A DNA stretch of 64,000 nucleotides from JAUIBE01 sp035267185. Lineage in GTDB: Bacteria > Pseudomonadota > Gammaproteobacteria > Xanthomonadales > SZUA-36. A program made the position numbers and the translations under genes. Positions 8,216 through 15,083 of this stretch are shown piece by piece. The DNA is taken from contig DATFLY010000043.1 in assembly GCA_035267185.1 (NCBI GenBank), positions 16,365-80,364 of the forward strand. Reading direction: 5' to 3'. The notes below the pieces were generated by a model. The model did no database searches. It saw only the letters and a program-made list of their open reading frames with translations, and was not told the origin of the DNA. Position 1 is the first letter of the stretch, and every line of letters begins with the position of its first letter.

Positions 8216-9295
8216 GTGAAACGCTCAACTGTTTTCATACTTTCCGCAGTTCTGGCCCTGAGCTTTAGTTCAGCTGTCTGGGCGCAGGCTGACGGATTTA
8301 GTGACCAACCCTGGCATATTACCTACTCGATCGGTGGTGCCGACTGGGACAACGACCGACAAAGCACCGATGGTGATATCTGGAATTCGGTCGGTTTTGG
8401 TCGCTTCATCAACGACAAAATCAGTTTTGATATCGAATGGGATCGGTTTTCGGGTGATATTGACCCGGAACTGGTTAACGATTTTATTCCCGGCGCAACC
8501 GGTAACAGCTGGAGTCTGACCACCTGGAGTTTGATGGGGCGTTATTTCTTCACCGACAACAACTGGCGTCCGTACGTCGTGGCTGGTCTTGGTATTACCG
8601 ACCACTCGAATATTTTCGACAGTAGCGACAATGTTGCATTCAGTTATGGTGTGGGCCTTCAGTCCAAGTTTGCCAAGCACTGGAGCGGTCGTGCGCAATT
8701 GTTGTGGCGTAATGACAAAGACGGCAATACTTTCCCGCAAAATAACAGCTACAGGGATATGTATTTTTCAGTTGGTCTGACATTTGATTTCGGCGGCACT
8801 GAGCCACCACCGCCACCACCGCCACCGCCACCACCACCTCCGGCCAAGAAAGAAAACCCGGATCTTGATGGTGACGGCGTACCTAACGAACGTGACAAGT
8901 GTCCGAACACGCGCCCGGGTGCCGTTGTGGATCTGGACGGTTGCGAAGTTGAAGCGGTTATCGAACTGAAAGGTGTTCACTTTGACTTTGACAAGGCGAC
9001 ACTCAGGCCGGATGCCATTGCAATTCTTAATGACGCTGCAGCATTGCTCAACGAGCATGAGCGTGTCGTTGTTGAAGTTGCCGGTCATACCGACAGCAGA
9101 GGTTCTGACCAATATAACCAGGGCCTTTCAGAGCGTCGTGCCAACACGGTTCGCGACTACCTGGTCAGCAAAGGCGTTAACGCCAGTCGTCTGACTGCTC
9201 GCGGTTACGGTGAATCACGCCCGGTCGCAACCAATGACACCGATGCAGGTCGTCAGGAAAATCGACGGGTAGAGCTGGTGGTTCTCGACCGCTAG
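8216..9295 (+). CDS. OmpA-family outer membrane protein
   Basis: Outer-membrane beta-barrel that anchors the envelope to peptidoglycan. The GTG start is set by AAGGAG 6 bases upstream and gives 359 residues; the frame is open further upstream but without a ribosome site. Order: signal peptide ending AVWAQ, an eight-strand-type barrel of ~180 residues, a run of 13 prolines, a calcium-binding thrombospondin type-3-like segment (DLDGDGVPNERDKCPNTRPG), and a C-terminal OmpA domain with the peptidoglycan-binding signature AGHTDSRGSDQYNQGLSERR. It ends in a strong terminator, so it is probably monocistronic. Confidence 0.95.
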   Translation: MKRSTVFILSAVLALSFSSAVWAQADGFSDQPWHITYSIGGADWDNDRQSTDGDIWNSVGFGRFINDKISFDIEWDRFSGDIDPELVNDFIPGATGNSWSLTTWSLMGRYFFTDNNWRPYVVAGLGITDHSNIFDSSDNVAFSYGVGLQSKFAKHWSGRAQLLWRNDKDGNTFPQNNSYRDMYFSVGLTFDFGGTEPPPPPPPPPPPPPAKKENPDLDGDGVPNERDKCPNTRPGAVVDLDGCEVEAVIELKGVHFDFDKATLRPDAIAILNDAAALLNEHERVVVEVAGHTDSRGSDQYNQGLSERRANTVRDYLVSKGVNASRLTARGYGESRPVATNDTDAGRQENRRVELVVLDR

Positions 9296-9313
9296 GTTAA
9301 ACCCTCAAAAACG

Positions 9314-9348
9314 AAAAAAGCCCCGCCACTCAGCGGGGCTTTTTTTTC
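9314..9348 (+). terminator. rho-independent terminator of the OmpA-family gene
   Basis: Stem GCCCCGC/GCGGGGC with a 6-base loop, A-rich before and eight T after. It lies 18 bases after the stop codon. Confidence 0.95.
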
Positions 9349-9390
9349 AATTTACCATTATCCCGGCAGCCCAATAAATCCAGCTCCGAC

Positions 9391-9422
9391 ATCCCGGAAA
9401 GTCGAATAGACTTATCCGGGAT
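9391..9422. repeat. ATCCCGGAAA-type intergenic palindrome
   Basis: An inverted repeat with ATCCCGGA and TCCGGGAT ends around an AATAG centre. The same unit occurs three times at 60132-60263, so it is a dispersed intergenic repeat of this genome. Confidence 0.75.
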
Positions 9423-9434
9423 GACGAACTGTTT

Positions 9435-9554
9435 GTTGGAGCGGACTGTGGCCGCGACAATCGTTGCTGGTCGCTTCGTTTGAAAGGTAGGAGCCGGGTG
9501 TAGTCGCGACTTTTTAGTTTTGCGACCAGGTCGCGGCGACGGCGCCGCTCCTAC
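9435..9554. repeat. cluster of GTAGGAGCGGC-type palindromic repeats (REP-like)
   Basis: Three degenerate copies of a unit running GTAGGAGCGG...CCGCGAC: 9435-9458 and 9487-9510 in direct orientation and 9529-9554 inverted. Each copy is a short imperfect palindrome. The last copy contains the sufE stop codon, since the TAG of GTAGGAG is that stop read on the minus strand. Similar copies occur at 59284-59420 and 60099-60123. Confidence 0.8.
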
Positions 9555-9973
9555 AGCAAAGATGCCGCATGGCCCTTGATCGCACCAAGCATGGCGTGAA
9601 GACCATTGGCGCGGGTTGGGGAGAGGTGTTCACTCAGCCCGATTTTTTCGATAAAGAACGGTTCGGTTTCAGCGATTTGTTGTGCGCTGCAACCGGAATA
9701 GACTTTGATCAGCAGGGCAATCAGGCCGGAAACGATGGCAGCATCGCTGTTGGCACGAATGGTGACCCTGTCGCGGTCACCTTCCAGATACAGCCAGACA
9801 CTTGACTGACATCCTGAAAGCAGCTTGTCATCGCGCTTTTCGTCTTCCGCCAGTGGTTCCAGTTTGCGACCAAGGTCGATCAGGTACTGGTAACGATCGA
9901 GCCATTCCGGGAAAAAACTGAAATCTTCTGCGATTTCGTTCTGAATGCTGACAGGATCTATTTCTTGCGCCAC
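9551..9973 (-). CDS. sufE: cysteine desulfuration protein SufE
   Basis: Accepts persulfide sulfur from a SufS/CsdA-type cysteine desulfurase for Fe-S cluster assembly. The 140 residues include the active Cys loop LLSGCQSSVWLYLEG. Its start lies inside the end of cysS (16-base overlap), so the two are very likely translationally coupled. That pairs cysteine use in translation with cysteine sulfur mobilisation. The SUF operon itself is not in the window. CsdE is an alternative name for the same fold. Confidence 0.92.
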   Translation of the reverse strand: MAQEIDPVSIQNEIAEDFSFFPEWLDRYQYLIDLGRKLEPLAEDEKRDDKLLSGCQSSVWLYLEGDRDRVTIRANSDAAIVSGLIALLIKVYSGCSAQQIAETEPFFIEKIGLSEHLSPTRANGLHAMLGAIKGHAASLL

Positions 9974-11337
9974 AGTGTTCCGTCCGGGCCGTCTTCCAGC
10001 AGTATGTCCATTGAATCAAGTTCGTCCCTGATTGCGTCAGCCGTTTCGAAATCACGGGATTGCTTCGCCTCGATGCGCTTTTCGATGAGTGATTCGATCT
10101 TCTCAACCTCATCTGAATCTGTATTCATGGCGAACCATTGATCAGGGTGCTCCTGCAGCACGCCGATAAAACCTGCATTGGCCAGCAATTCGGCAGCTGA
10201 GCTGCGAGCTTCTTCCTCGGACTCCGCGTTGGCGAGTACCCTACCGACCTTGTTGATTTCCGCCAGTGCAACCGGCGTATTCAGGTCATCCCGCAGGGCA
10301 TCCAGAAATGATTCTGTTGGCTGTTCCGCAGGCTTCAGCTTTCCGAATCGCTCGGTCGCGGTTCGAATGACACCATAGAGACGATCCAGTGTTTTTTTGC
10401 AGCGATCTAGTGCCTTGTCTGACCAGTCGAGAGGCTGACGATAGTGGGCACTCAGCAACAGGTAGCGCAATGCCTCACCTGCATGGTCCTTGAGTAATTC
10501 GTGGACGATCATGGTGTTGCCAAGTGATTTGGACATCTTGCGTTTCTCAACTGTCACGAATCCGTTGTGCATCCAGTAGCGGGCAAATGCCTGGCCCTGG
10601 TGCGCGCAAACGCTTTGCGCAATTTCATTCTCGTGATGTGGAAATACCAGGTCCTGGCCACCGCCGTGGATATCGATGGTTTTTCCAAGGTGACTTTCTG
10701 CCATGACAGAGCACTCCAGGTGCCAGCCTGGTCGTCCCCAACCCCAGGGGCTTTCCCAGCCGGGCTGCGGGTCATTGGATGGTTTCCACAGGACGAAGTC
10801 GCCAGGGTGTCGCTTAAATGGAGCAACCTCAACTCGTGCGCCTGCCACCATTTCGCGCATGTCGCGTCGTGACAACTTGCCATATTTATCGAACGACTCG
10901 ATACTGAACAGCACATGGCCTTCCGCCTCGTAGGCGTGTCCATCGCTGATCAGCTGCTTGATCATTGTCAGCATCTGCTCAATGTGCTGCGTGGCACGTG
11001 GCTCGATTGTGGGTTTTCCGACACCAACAGCCGCCATATCTGCATGATACGCATCGGTGTAGCGTTTCGAGATGGTCTGGATGTCAACGCCTTCTTCCGC
11101 CGCAGTTGCATTGATCTTGTCGTCCACATCAGTGATGTTGCGGGCATATACGACACTGGGGTAATGCAGCTGCAGCAATCGGTACAGCACATCAAAAATG
11201 ACCGCGGGGCGGGCATTGCCGATATGGGCGTAGTTATAAACCGTCGGTCCGCAAACGTACATCGTGACTCGCTCTGGATCGAGGGGTTCAAATGATTCTT
11301 TTTCACGCCTGAGCGTGTTGTAAATTCTGATGTTCAA
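9958..11337 (-). CDS. cysS: cysteinyl-tRNA synthetase
   Basis: Class I synthetase charging tRNA-Cys. The 459 residues are the usual length. Visible are the HIGH motif in YNYAHIGNARP, the KMSKS motif in KRKMSKSLGN, and zinc-site residues including MYVCGPTVYN, HLECSVM and HHENEIAQS. The start is ATG. The upstream gene pepQ is divergent, with about 110 bases between. Confidence 0.98.
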   Translation of the reverse strand: MNIRIYNTLRREKESFEPLDPERVTMYVCGPTVYNYAHIGNARPAVIFDVLYRLLQLHYPSVVYARNITDVDDKINATAAEEGVDIQTISKRYTDAYHADMAAVGVGKPTIEPRATQHIEQMLTMIKQLISDGHAYEAEGHVLFSIESFDKYGKLSRRDMREMVAGARVEVAPFKRHPGDFVLWKPSNDPQPGWESPWGWGRPGWHLECSVMAESHLGKTIDIHGGGQDLVFPHHENEIAQSVCAHQGQAFARYWMHNGFVTVEKRKMSKSLGNTMIVHELLKDHAGEALRYLLLSAHYRQPLDWSDKALDRCKKTLDRLYGVIRTATERFGKLKPAEQPTESFLDALRDDLNTPVALAEINKVGRVLANAESEEEARSSAAELLANAGFIGVLQEHPDQWFAMNTDSDEVEKIESLIEKRIEAKQSRDFETADAIRDELDSMDILLEDGPDGTLWRKK

Positions 11338-11446
11338 GGATTGCCAGTTGCCTGTGCCGGGCCGGAGGTCTAAAGTCCAGCCGTTAATTAGTTATCAGGG
11401 TGATTTAGAGTTCACCGATATTTTACCAGCCTGGAGCAGGAAGGCC

Positions 11447-12778
11447 ATGACAACAACCTCCAACACTCATCAACATTTTGGTGAACACATTCGGCACAAC
11501 ATTGATCGTTGGACCTCGGCGCTGGAGCAAAATGGCTTTGATTCTGTCCTGGTTCACTCAGGAACCCCGATGTACAGCTTTCTGGATGATTACGAGTATC
11601 CATTCAGGCCAAACCCGCATTTCCTCAGCTGGCTGCCTCTGACGCATCATCATGATAGTGCTCTTTTAATACGGCCGGGTAACAAGCCTCGGTTGTGTTT
11701 CTATCAACCGGACGACTACTGGTATCTGCCACCGGCCGATCCGGAATCATGGTGGGCTGACCATTTTGACATTCAAACGGTTGCCGGTTCAGATGACTGG
11801 GTTGGACAGTTGCGACCAGATATCACCGGCAATACAGCTGCAATTGGAGATTCACCATCCCTGGAAGCGCTGTTTCCCCAGGACCGTATCAACCCTGAAA
11901 ACCTCGTCACCGGCATCCACCTGCAACGAACCCGCAAGACAGGGTATGAGATTGCATGTATGGCCGAGGCCAGCAGACTTGCAGTTCTGGCGCATCATGC
12001 CGCTGAAAATGCTTTTATGGACGGACGCAGTGAACTGGAGATTCACCAGGCGTACCTGGCGTCATGTGGTCACACGGATGCGCGCTTGCCTTACCACAAC
12101 ATCGTGGCGCTGAATGAGCATGGTGCTGTATTGCACTACCAGGGACGGGAAGCGACAGTCCCTGGCCAGTCGCGGTCATTCCTGCTCGATGCCGGGTGTA
12201 CATTCAATGCCTATTGCTCAGACATCACACGAACATACAGTCGCAACAGTGGGTTGTTCGCCGATTTGATCAGTGAAATGGATCAGCTGCAGCAGCAACT
12301 GGGCAACAGGGTAGAAGCTGGAGTCGATTTTCGGGACCTTCACCTGGATACCCACCGGGGTATTGCCGGGATTCTTTCCGACGCCGGTGTGATCCGTACT
12401 GATGCAGAAAACGCGGTCGAGAGCGGCCTGAGTTCGGTCTTTTATCCACATGGCCTGGGTCATTACATCGGCCTGCAAACCCACGATGTCGCGGGGCTCA
12501 TCGATAACGATGGTAATCCCTCGCCCACACCCGATGGTCATCCTTTCCTGCGCCTGACCCGTGTTCTCGAGGCGAGCAATGTTCTCACCATTGAACCAGG
12601 GCTTTATTTTATCGAGTCCTTACTGAACGACTGGCGAGACAATCGGGATGCGAGCGTCATCAACTGGGACCTGGTTGATTCAATGAAGCCCTATGGCGGG
12701 GTTCGAATCGAGGACAACCTGGTGGTGGAAGAGGGTGGTAACAGAAACCTTACGCGTGAGGCGTTTGCGGCCTTGTAG
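11447..12778 (+). CDS. pepQ: Xaa-Pro dipeptidase PepQ
   Basis: Metallo-dipeptidase (M24 pita-bread fold) that hydrolyses dipeptides with a C-terminal proline. From this ATG, preceded by GCAGGAAGG, the product is 443 residues, the same as E. coli PepQ. The frame is open upstream but those residues lack family likeness. Metal ligands are visible in SFLLDAGCTFNAYCSDITRTY, the HGLGHYIGLQTHD block and the final Glu motifs TIEPGLYFI and GVRIEDNL. It converges on the next gene with a 7-base gap. Confidence 0.95.
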   Translation: MTTTSNTHQHFGEHIRHNIDRWTSALEQNGFDSVLVHSGTPMYSFLDDYEYPFRPNPHFLSWLPLTHHHDSALLIRPGNKPRLCFYQPDDYWYLPPADPESWWADHFDIQTVAGSDDWVGQLRPDITGNTAAIGDSPSLEALFPQDRINPENLVTGIHLQRTRKTGYEIACMAEASRLAVLAHHAAENAFMDGRSELEIHQAYLASCGHTDARLPYHNIVALNEHGAVLHYQGREATVPGQSRSFLLDAGCTFNAYCSDITRTYSRNSGLFADLISEMDQLQQQLGNRVEAGVDFRDLHLDTHRGIAGILSDAGVIRTDAENAVESGLSSVFYPHGLGHYIGLQTHDVAGLIDNDGNPSPTPDGHPFLRLTRVLEASNVLTIEPGLYFIESLLNDWRDNRDASVINWDLVDSMKPYGGVRIEDNLVVEEGGNRNLTREAFAAL

Positions 12779-12785
12779 AAAAAGA

Positions 12786-13427
12786 CTAGGGTGCGTCTTC
12801 CAGCAATCCAAGACGATCCAGTTCTTTCAAATCAATGTCCCCGGCAGGGCCATGATTCCAGATGGTGCTTTTTTGTGAGAAGTCGAGTTTCTTTTCCGGG
12901 CTGGCCAGCGCTTTGACAGCATCGATGAGTCCGGTGCTTTGCATGGTGCTGGTCACCAGCCGGTCAAGGTCGCTTCCATAGGGCTCGCCAATAATCTTTC
13001 GCATGGCCTTGTTCGCTCCGGTCAGGTCATCCGGAAACAGGTATTTACCTGTCTGGAACTGGTAATGATCTGAAACGAGCTGCATTGAGGTCAGTGAACA
13101 ATATGCATCATCCAGCAGCCCGATGATGCCGAGTTGATCCGGGATGATGTCTTCCCCCTCCAGCCAGTAGGATTCCACCACCCGGAGTATTTTTTGCATC
13201 GGCTCCGCGAGGCCGACTGTACTGGCAGCAGTCCATGCTACTTTCATCATGTATGGCACCAGCTCGATGTAGCGGCATACAAAGCGGGAGCCACTCTCAA
13301 GGTCCTCGTCACTGACTTGCAGGCCCTGGCGATCAGCCACGCCACCCAGCAACTCACCGATGTCCGAGCGTGCATCTGGTGCGTTGCAATTTTCAGCGAT
13401 CATCGATTCGATGTGGGCAGTATCCAT
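12786..13427 (-). CDS. hypothetical protein with a DUF1232/YkvA-like motif
   Basis: A 213-residue protein of unknown function. The central segment EDIIPDQLGIIGLLDDAY resembles the DUF1232 (YkvA) signature, in which a membrane-associated helix is followed by an IPD...GxLDD motif. The helix before it (MKVAWTAASTVGLAEPMQKIL) is only mildly hydrophobic. No signal peptide is seen. Its gene is divergent from a membrane protein gene, so the two may share a control region. The link to DUF1232 is by motif only. Confidence 0.6.
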   Translation of the reverse strand: MDTAHIESMIAENCNAPDARSDIGELLGGVADRQGLQVSDEDLESGSRFVCRYIELVPYMMKVAWTAASTVGLAEPMQKILRVVESYWLEGEDIIPDQLGIIGLLDDAYCSLTSMQLVSDHYQFQTGKYLFPDDLTGANKAMRKIIGEPYGSDLDRLVTSTMQSTGLIDAVKALASPEKKLDFSQKSTIWNHGPAGDIDLKELDRLGLLEDAP

Positions 13428-13528
13428 AAAATAGTTGGCCCGCGGCGGGAGGCGTATTCTAACAGTCTCCGGTGCCCCGGCAAAAATCCTTGCTTTCAGG
13501 GGTGGAAGGCTTGATCCGCTATGCTAGT

Positions 13529-14170
13529 ATGCGATTCGCTTTCAGACCGATCAGACTTCCCTTGCTGCTTCTTTCACTCATAACGCTATTCGCCGGTCCG
13601 CTGATCTACATCTGGTTGCAGGATCATCGGCTCCTGGCCGAAAAAGTCGAGCGCGTGCTGGTTGGTTTGTTGCTGCTGATCGTGGTTGCACTTCTGATAC
13701 CGGAAATGTACGAAGTGCTCTCCTGGACTGCACCAGCCCTGGCATTTTTAGGGTATCTGCTTCCCGGATTACTTGAGAAAATGATCCGCCAGGCGGCAAA
13801 GACACTGCATCTTGCCAGCCTTGTGGCAGCGGCACTGGGCCTGCTGGTTCATGCCATGCTGGATGGTGCAGGTCTTGCAGGCAGCAAATTGCAGGGATCT
13901 GTCGAATTGGCAATGTTGATTGTTTTGCATCGGTTCGGTGTTGGGATGATTCTCTGGATGGTGATGCGCCCGGCCTTTGGGCGCAGGATTGCGTGGTTGA
14001 CCCTGACTGGTGTTGCCGCTGCAACCATCATTGGTTATGAGTTTTCCGAGAGACTGCTGCCACTGGCCGGGGATACAGGAATAGCTGCGTTTCAGGCTGT
14101 CGTGATCGGGACCATCGTTCATAGCCTGATTCATCGGGAGCATGTTCATGAGGAGGGGCACCAACACTGA
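13529..14170 (+). CDS. polytopic membrane protein, ZIP-transporter-like
   Basis: About 213 residues with roughly seven hydrophobic segments. Two of these hold polar patterns like those of ZIP metal transporters: VHAMLDG in the fourth and VLHRFGVGM in the fifth. A His in GTIVHSLIHREH and the terminal tail HVHEEGHQH add more potential metal ligands. Metal transport is therefore a reasonable inference, but overall similarity to classical ZIP proteins looks low. The start is uncertain: in-frame GTG (13472) and TTG (13511) codons lie upstream and no clear ribosome site marks the ATG used here. Confidence 0.55.
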   Translation: MRFAFRPIRLPLLLLSLITLFAGPLIYIWLQDHRLLAEKVERVLVGLLLLIVVALLIPEMYEVLSWTAPALAFLGYLLPGLLEKMIRQAAKTLHLASLVAAALGLLVHAMLDGAGLAGSKLQGSVELAMLIVLHRFGVGMILWMVMRPAFGRRIAWLTLTGVAAATIIGYEFSERLLPLAGDTGIAAFQAVVIGTIVHSLIHREHVHEEGHQH

Positions 14171-14460
14171 GAGTGAGTTGGGGGGGATGATGGGTTCAAG
14201 TACAGATCTCTAAACATCCGGAATTGATCCTGATTCAACCAGGTCTCGCCAACAAGCGGCGCGAAGAATTAATTTGACTATATGAAGGCTCGAGACGCGG
14301 TCGGGGTGAGAGGGGATGTTTCTGTGCTTTGTAATAACCGGTGTTGTTCCTCGCCCAAGTCGCCTTCTGTCATAAACCCGAAAGCCGGCAACATGTGCGA
14401 GGAACGCTCACAAACACTGTACTTCTTATCACCGGTAGTCGGTTCCAGGGCCAGCTCCCC

Positions 14461-14520
14461 GTTTCTAAAACGAAAAAGGCCTTCCCGGATGTGTGAGAAG
14501 GCCTTTTTCGTTTTAGAAAC
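14461..14520. terminator. 24-bp perfect inverted repeat, bidirectional terminator
   Basis: Arms of 24 bases (14461-14484 and 14497-14520) are exact reverse complements around a 12-base loop, with A-rich outer left and T-rich right arms. It has the form of a terminator on either strand. It occupies the same relative position in its repeat unit as the tRNA-Pro terminator does in the next unit. Confidence 0.8.
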
Positions 14521-14688
14521 TGGTCGGGGTGAGAGGTGCTATTTCTATGCTCTGTAAGAAGTGTTGTTGTTCCTCGCATTTGTCGCCTTCTTTCAAACAC
14601 CCGAAAACCGGCAACAAATGCGAGGAACGCTCACAAACGCTGTACTTTTAATCACCGGTTGTCAGTTCCATCCCATCTCCCAATTTCG

Positions 14689-14738
14689 AATAGAAAAAAC
14701 GGCTTCCCCTTTTAGGTGAGGAAGCCGATTTTTCTATT
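14689..14738 (-). terminator. terminator of tRNA-Pro
   Basis: Arms 14689-14707 and 14720-14738, core CGGCTTCC/GGAAGCCG, flanked by A/T runs that give a U tract on the minus strand. It lies 7 bases after the tRNA 3' end in the direction of transcription. Confidence 0.85.
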
Positions 14739-14744
14739 TAAAAT

Positions 14745-14821
14745 TGGTCGGGGTGAAAAGATTCGAACTTTCGGCCTCTGCCTCCCGAAGGCAGCGCTCT
14801 ACCAGGCTGAGCTACACCCCG
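14745..14821 (-). tRNA. tRNA-Pro (anticodon CGG)
   Basis: On the minus strand: acceptor CGGGGTG/CACCCCG, D arm GCTC...GAGC, anticodon stem CTGCC/GGCAG around TTCGGGA giving CGG, T arm with TTCGAAT, and encoded CCA. It reads CCG codons. Confidence 0.97.
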
Positions 14822-14844
14822 GGATGTGCTCGTGGAGGGCAATT

Positions 14845-14873
14845 ATTCTATATAAGCGCTCTTCGGATTTAAA
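14845..14873 (-). promoter_or_regulatory. putative promoter of tRNA-Pro
   Basis: On the minus strand TTTAAA (14868-14873) and TAGAAT (14845-14850) are separated by 17 bases. The -10 box lies 23 bases before the mature tRNA 5' end. Spacing is ideal, though the -35 is weak. Confidence 0.5.
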
Positions 14874-15083
14874 GTTTGGCCAGAATCAATTCGCCGGCTT
14901 GTCGAACTGTTAAGATTTCGTAACTTTTTTCTGATAAGATTCTTAAATCCTTCCAGGTGCAGAGTGGAAGGACTACCAAATTATGCGAAGAATTTCTTCA
15001 AATAAAACGACTAAATGCATTTCAAGCACATCGGATCGCCCAATTCCTTTTGGCGAATCCGTACCAATGAGGCAGGCTAAATC

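Larger units (their letters stand above)
14171..14744. other. gene-free region downstream of tRNA-Pro with tandem units
   Basis: No credible protein gene is present. From about 14299 onward the DNA is made of two ~224-bp tandem units, each with a copy of the tRNA-Pro 3' end, an internal inverted repeat and a terminator-like palindrome. Bases 14171-14298 show nothing that I recognise. Confidence 0.7.
14299..14756 (-). repeat. tandem ~224-bp units each starting with the tRNA-Pro 3' end
   Basis: GGTCGGGGTGA, the complement of the last bases of the tRNA, occurs at 14299, 14522 and 14746 with spacings of 223 and 224. Between these, each unit has a conserved core with an inverted repeat GTTCCTCGC...GCGAGGAAC (arms extend to 15 bp at 14569-14583 and 14614-14628) and a strong hairpin next to the tRNA-end copy. 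The two units are clearly homologous but diverged. The arrangement recalls the E. coli tyrT-rtT repeats, which also duplicate a tRNA 3' end. Confidence 0.8.

Noticed and set aside
14299..14756. Genomic island or prophage attachment at tRNA-Pro
   Set aside because: Copies of the tRNA end are only 224 bases apart and enclose no integrase or cargo genes, so an rtT-like repeat fits better.
14716..14913. Plus-strand frame across tRNA-Pro
   Set aside because: It is antisense to a clear tRNA and translates the usual tRNA-derived peptide; not a gene.
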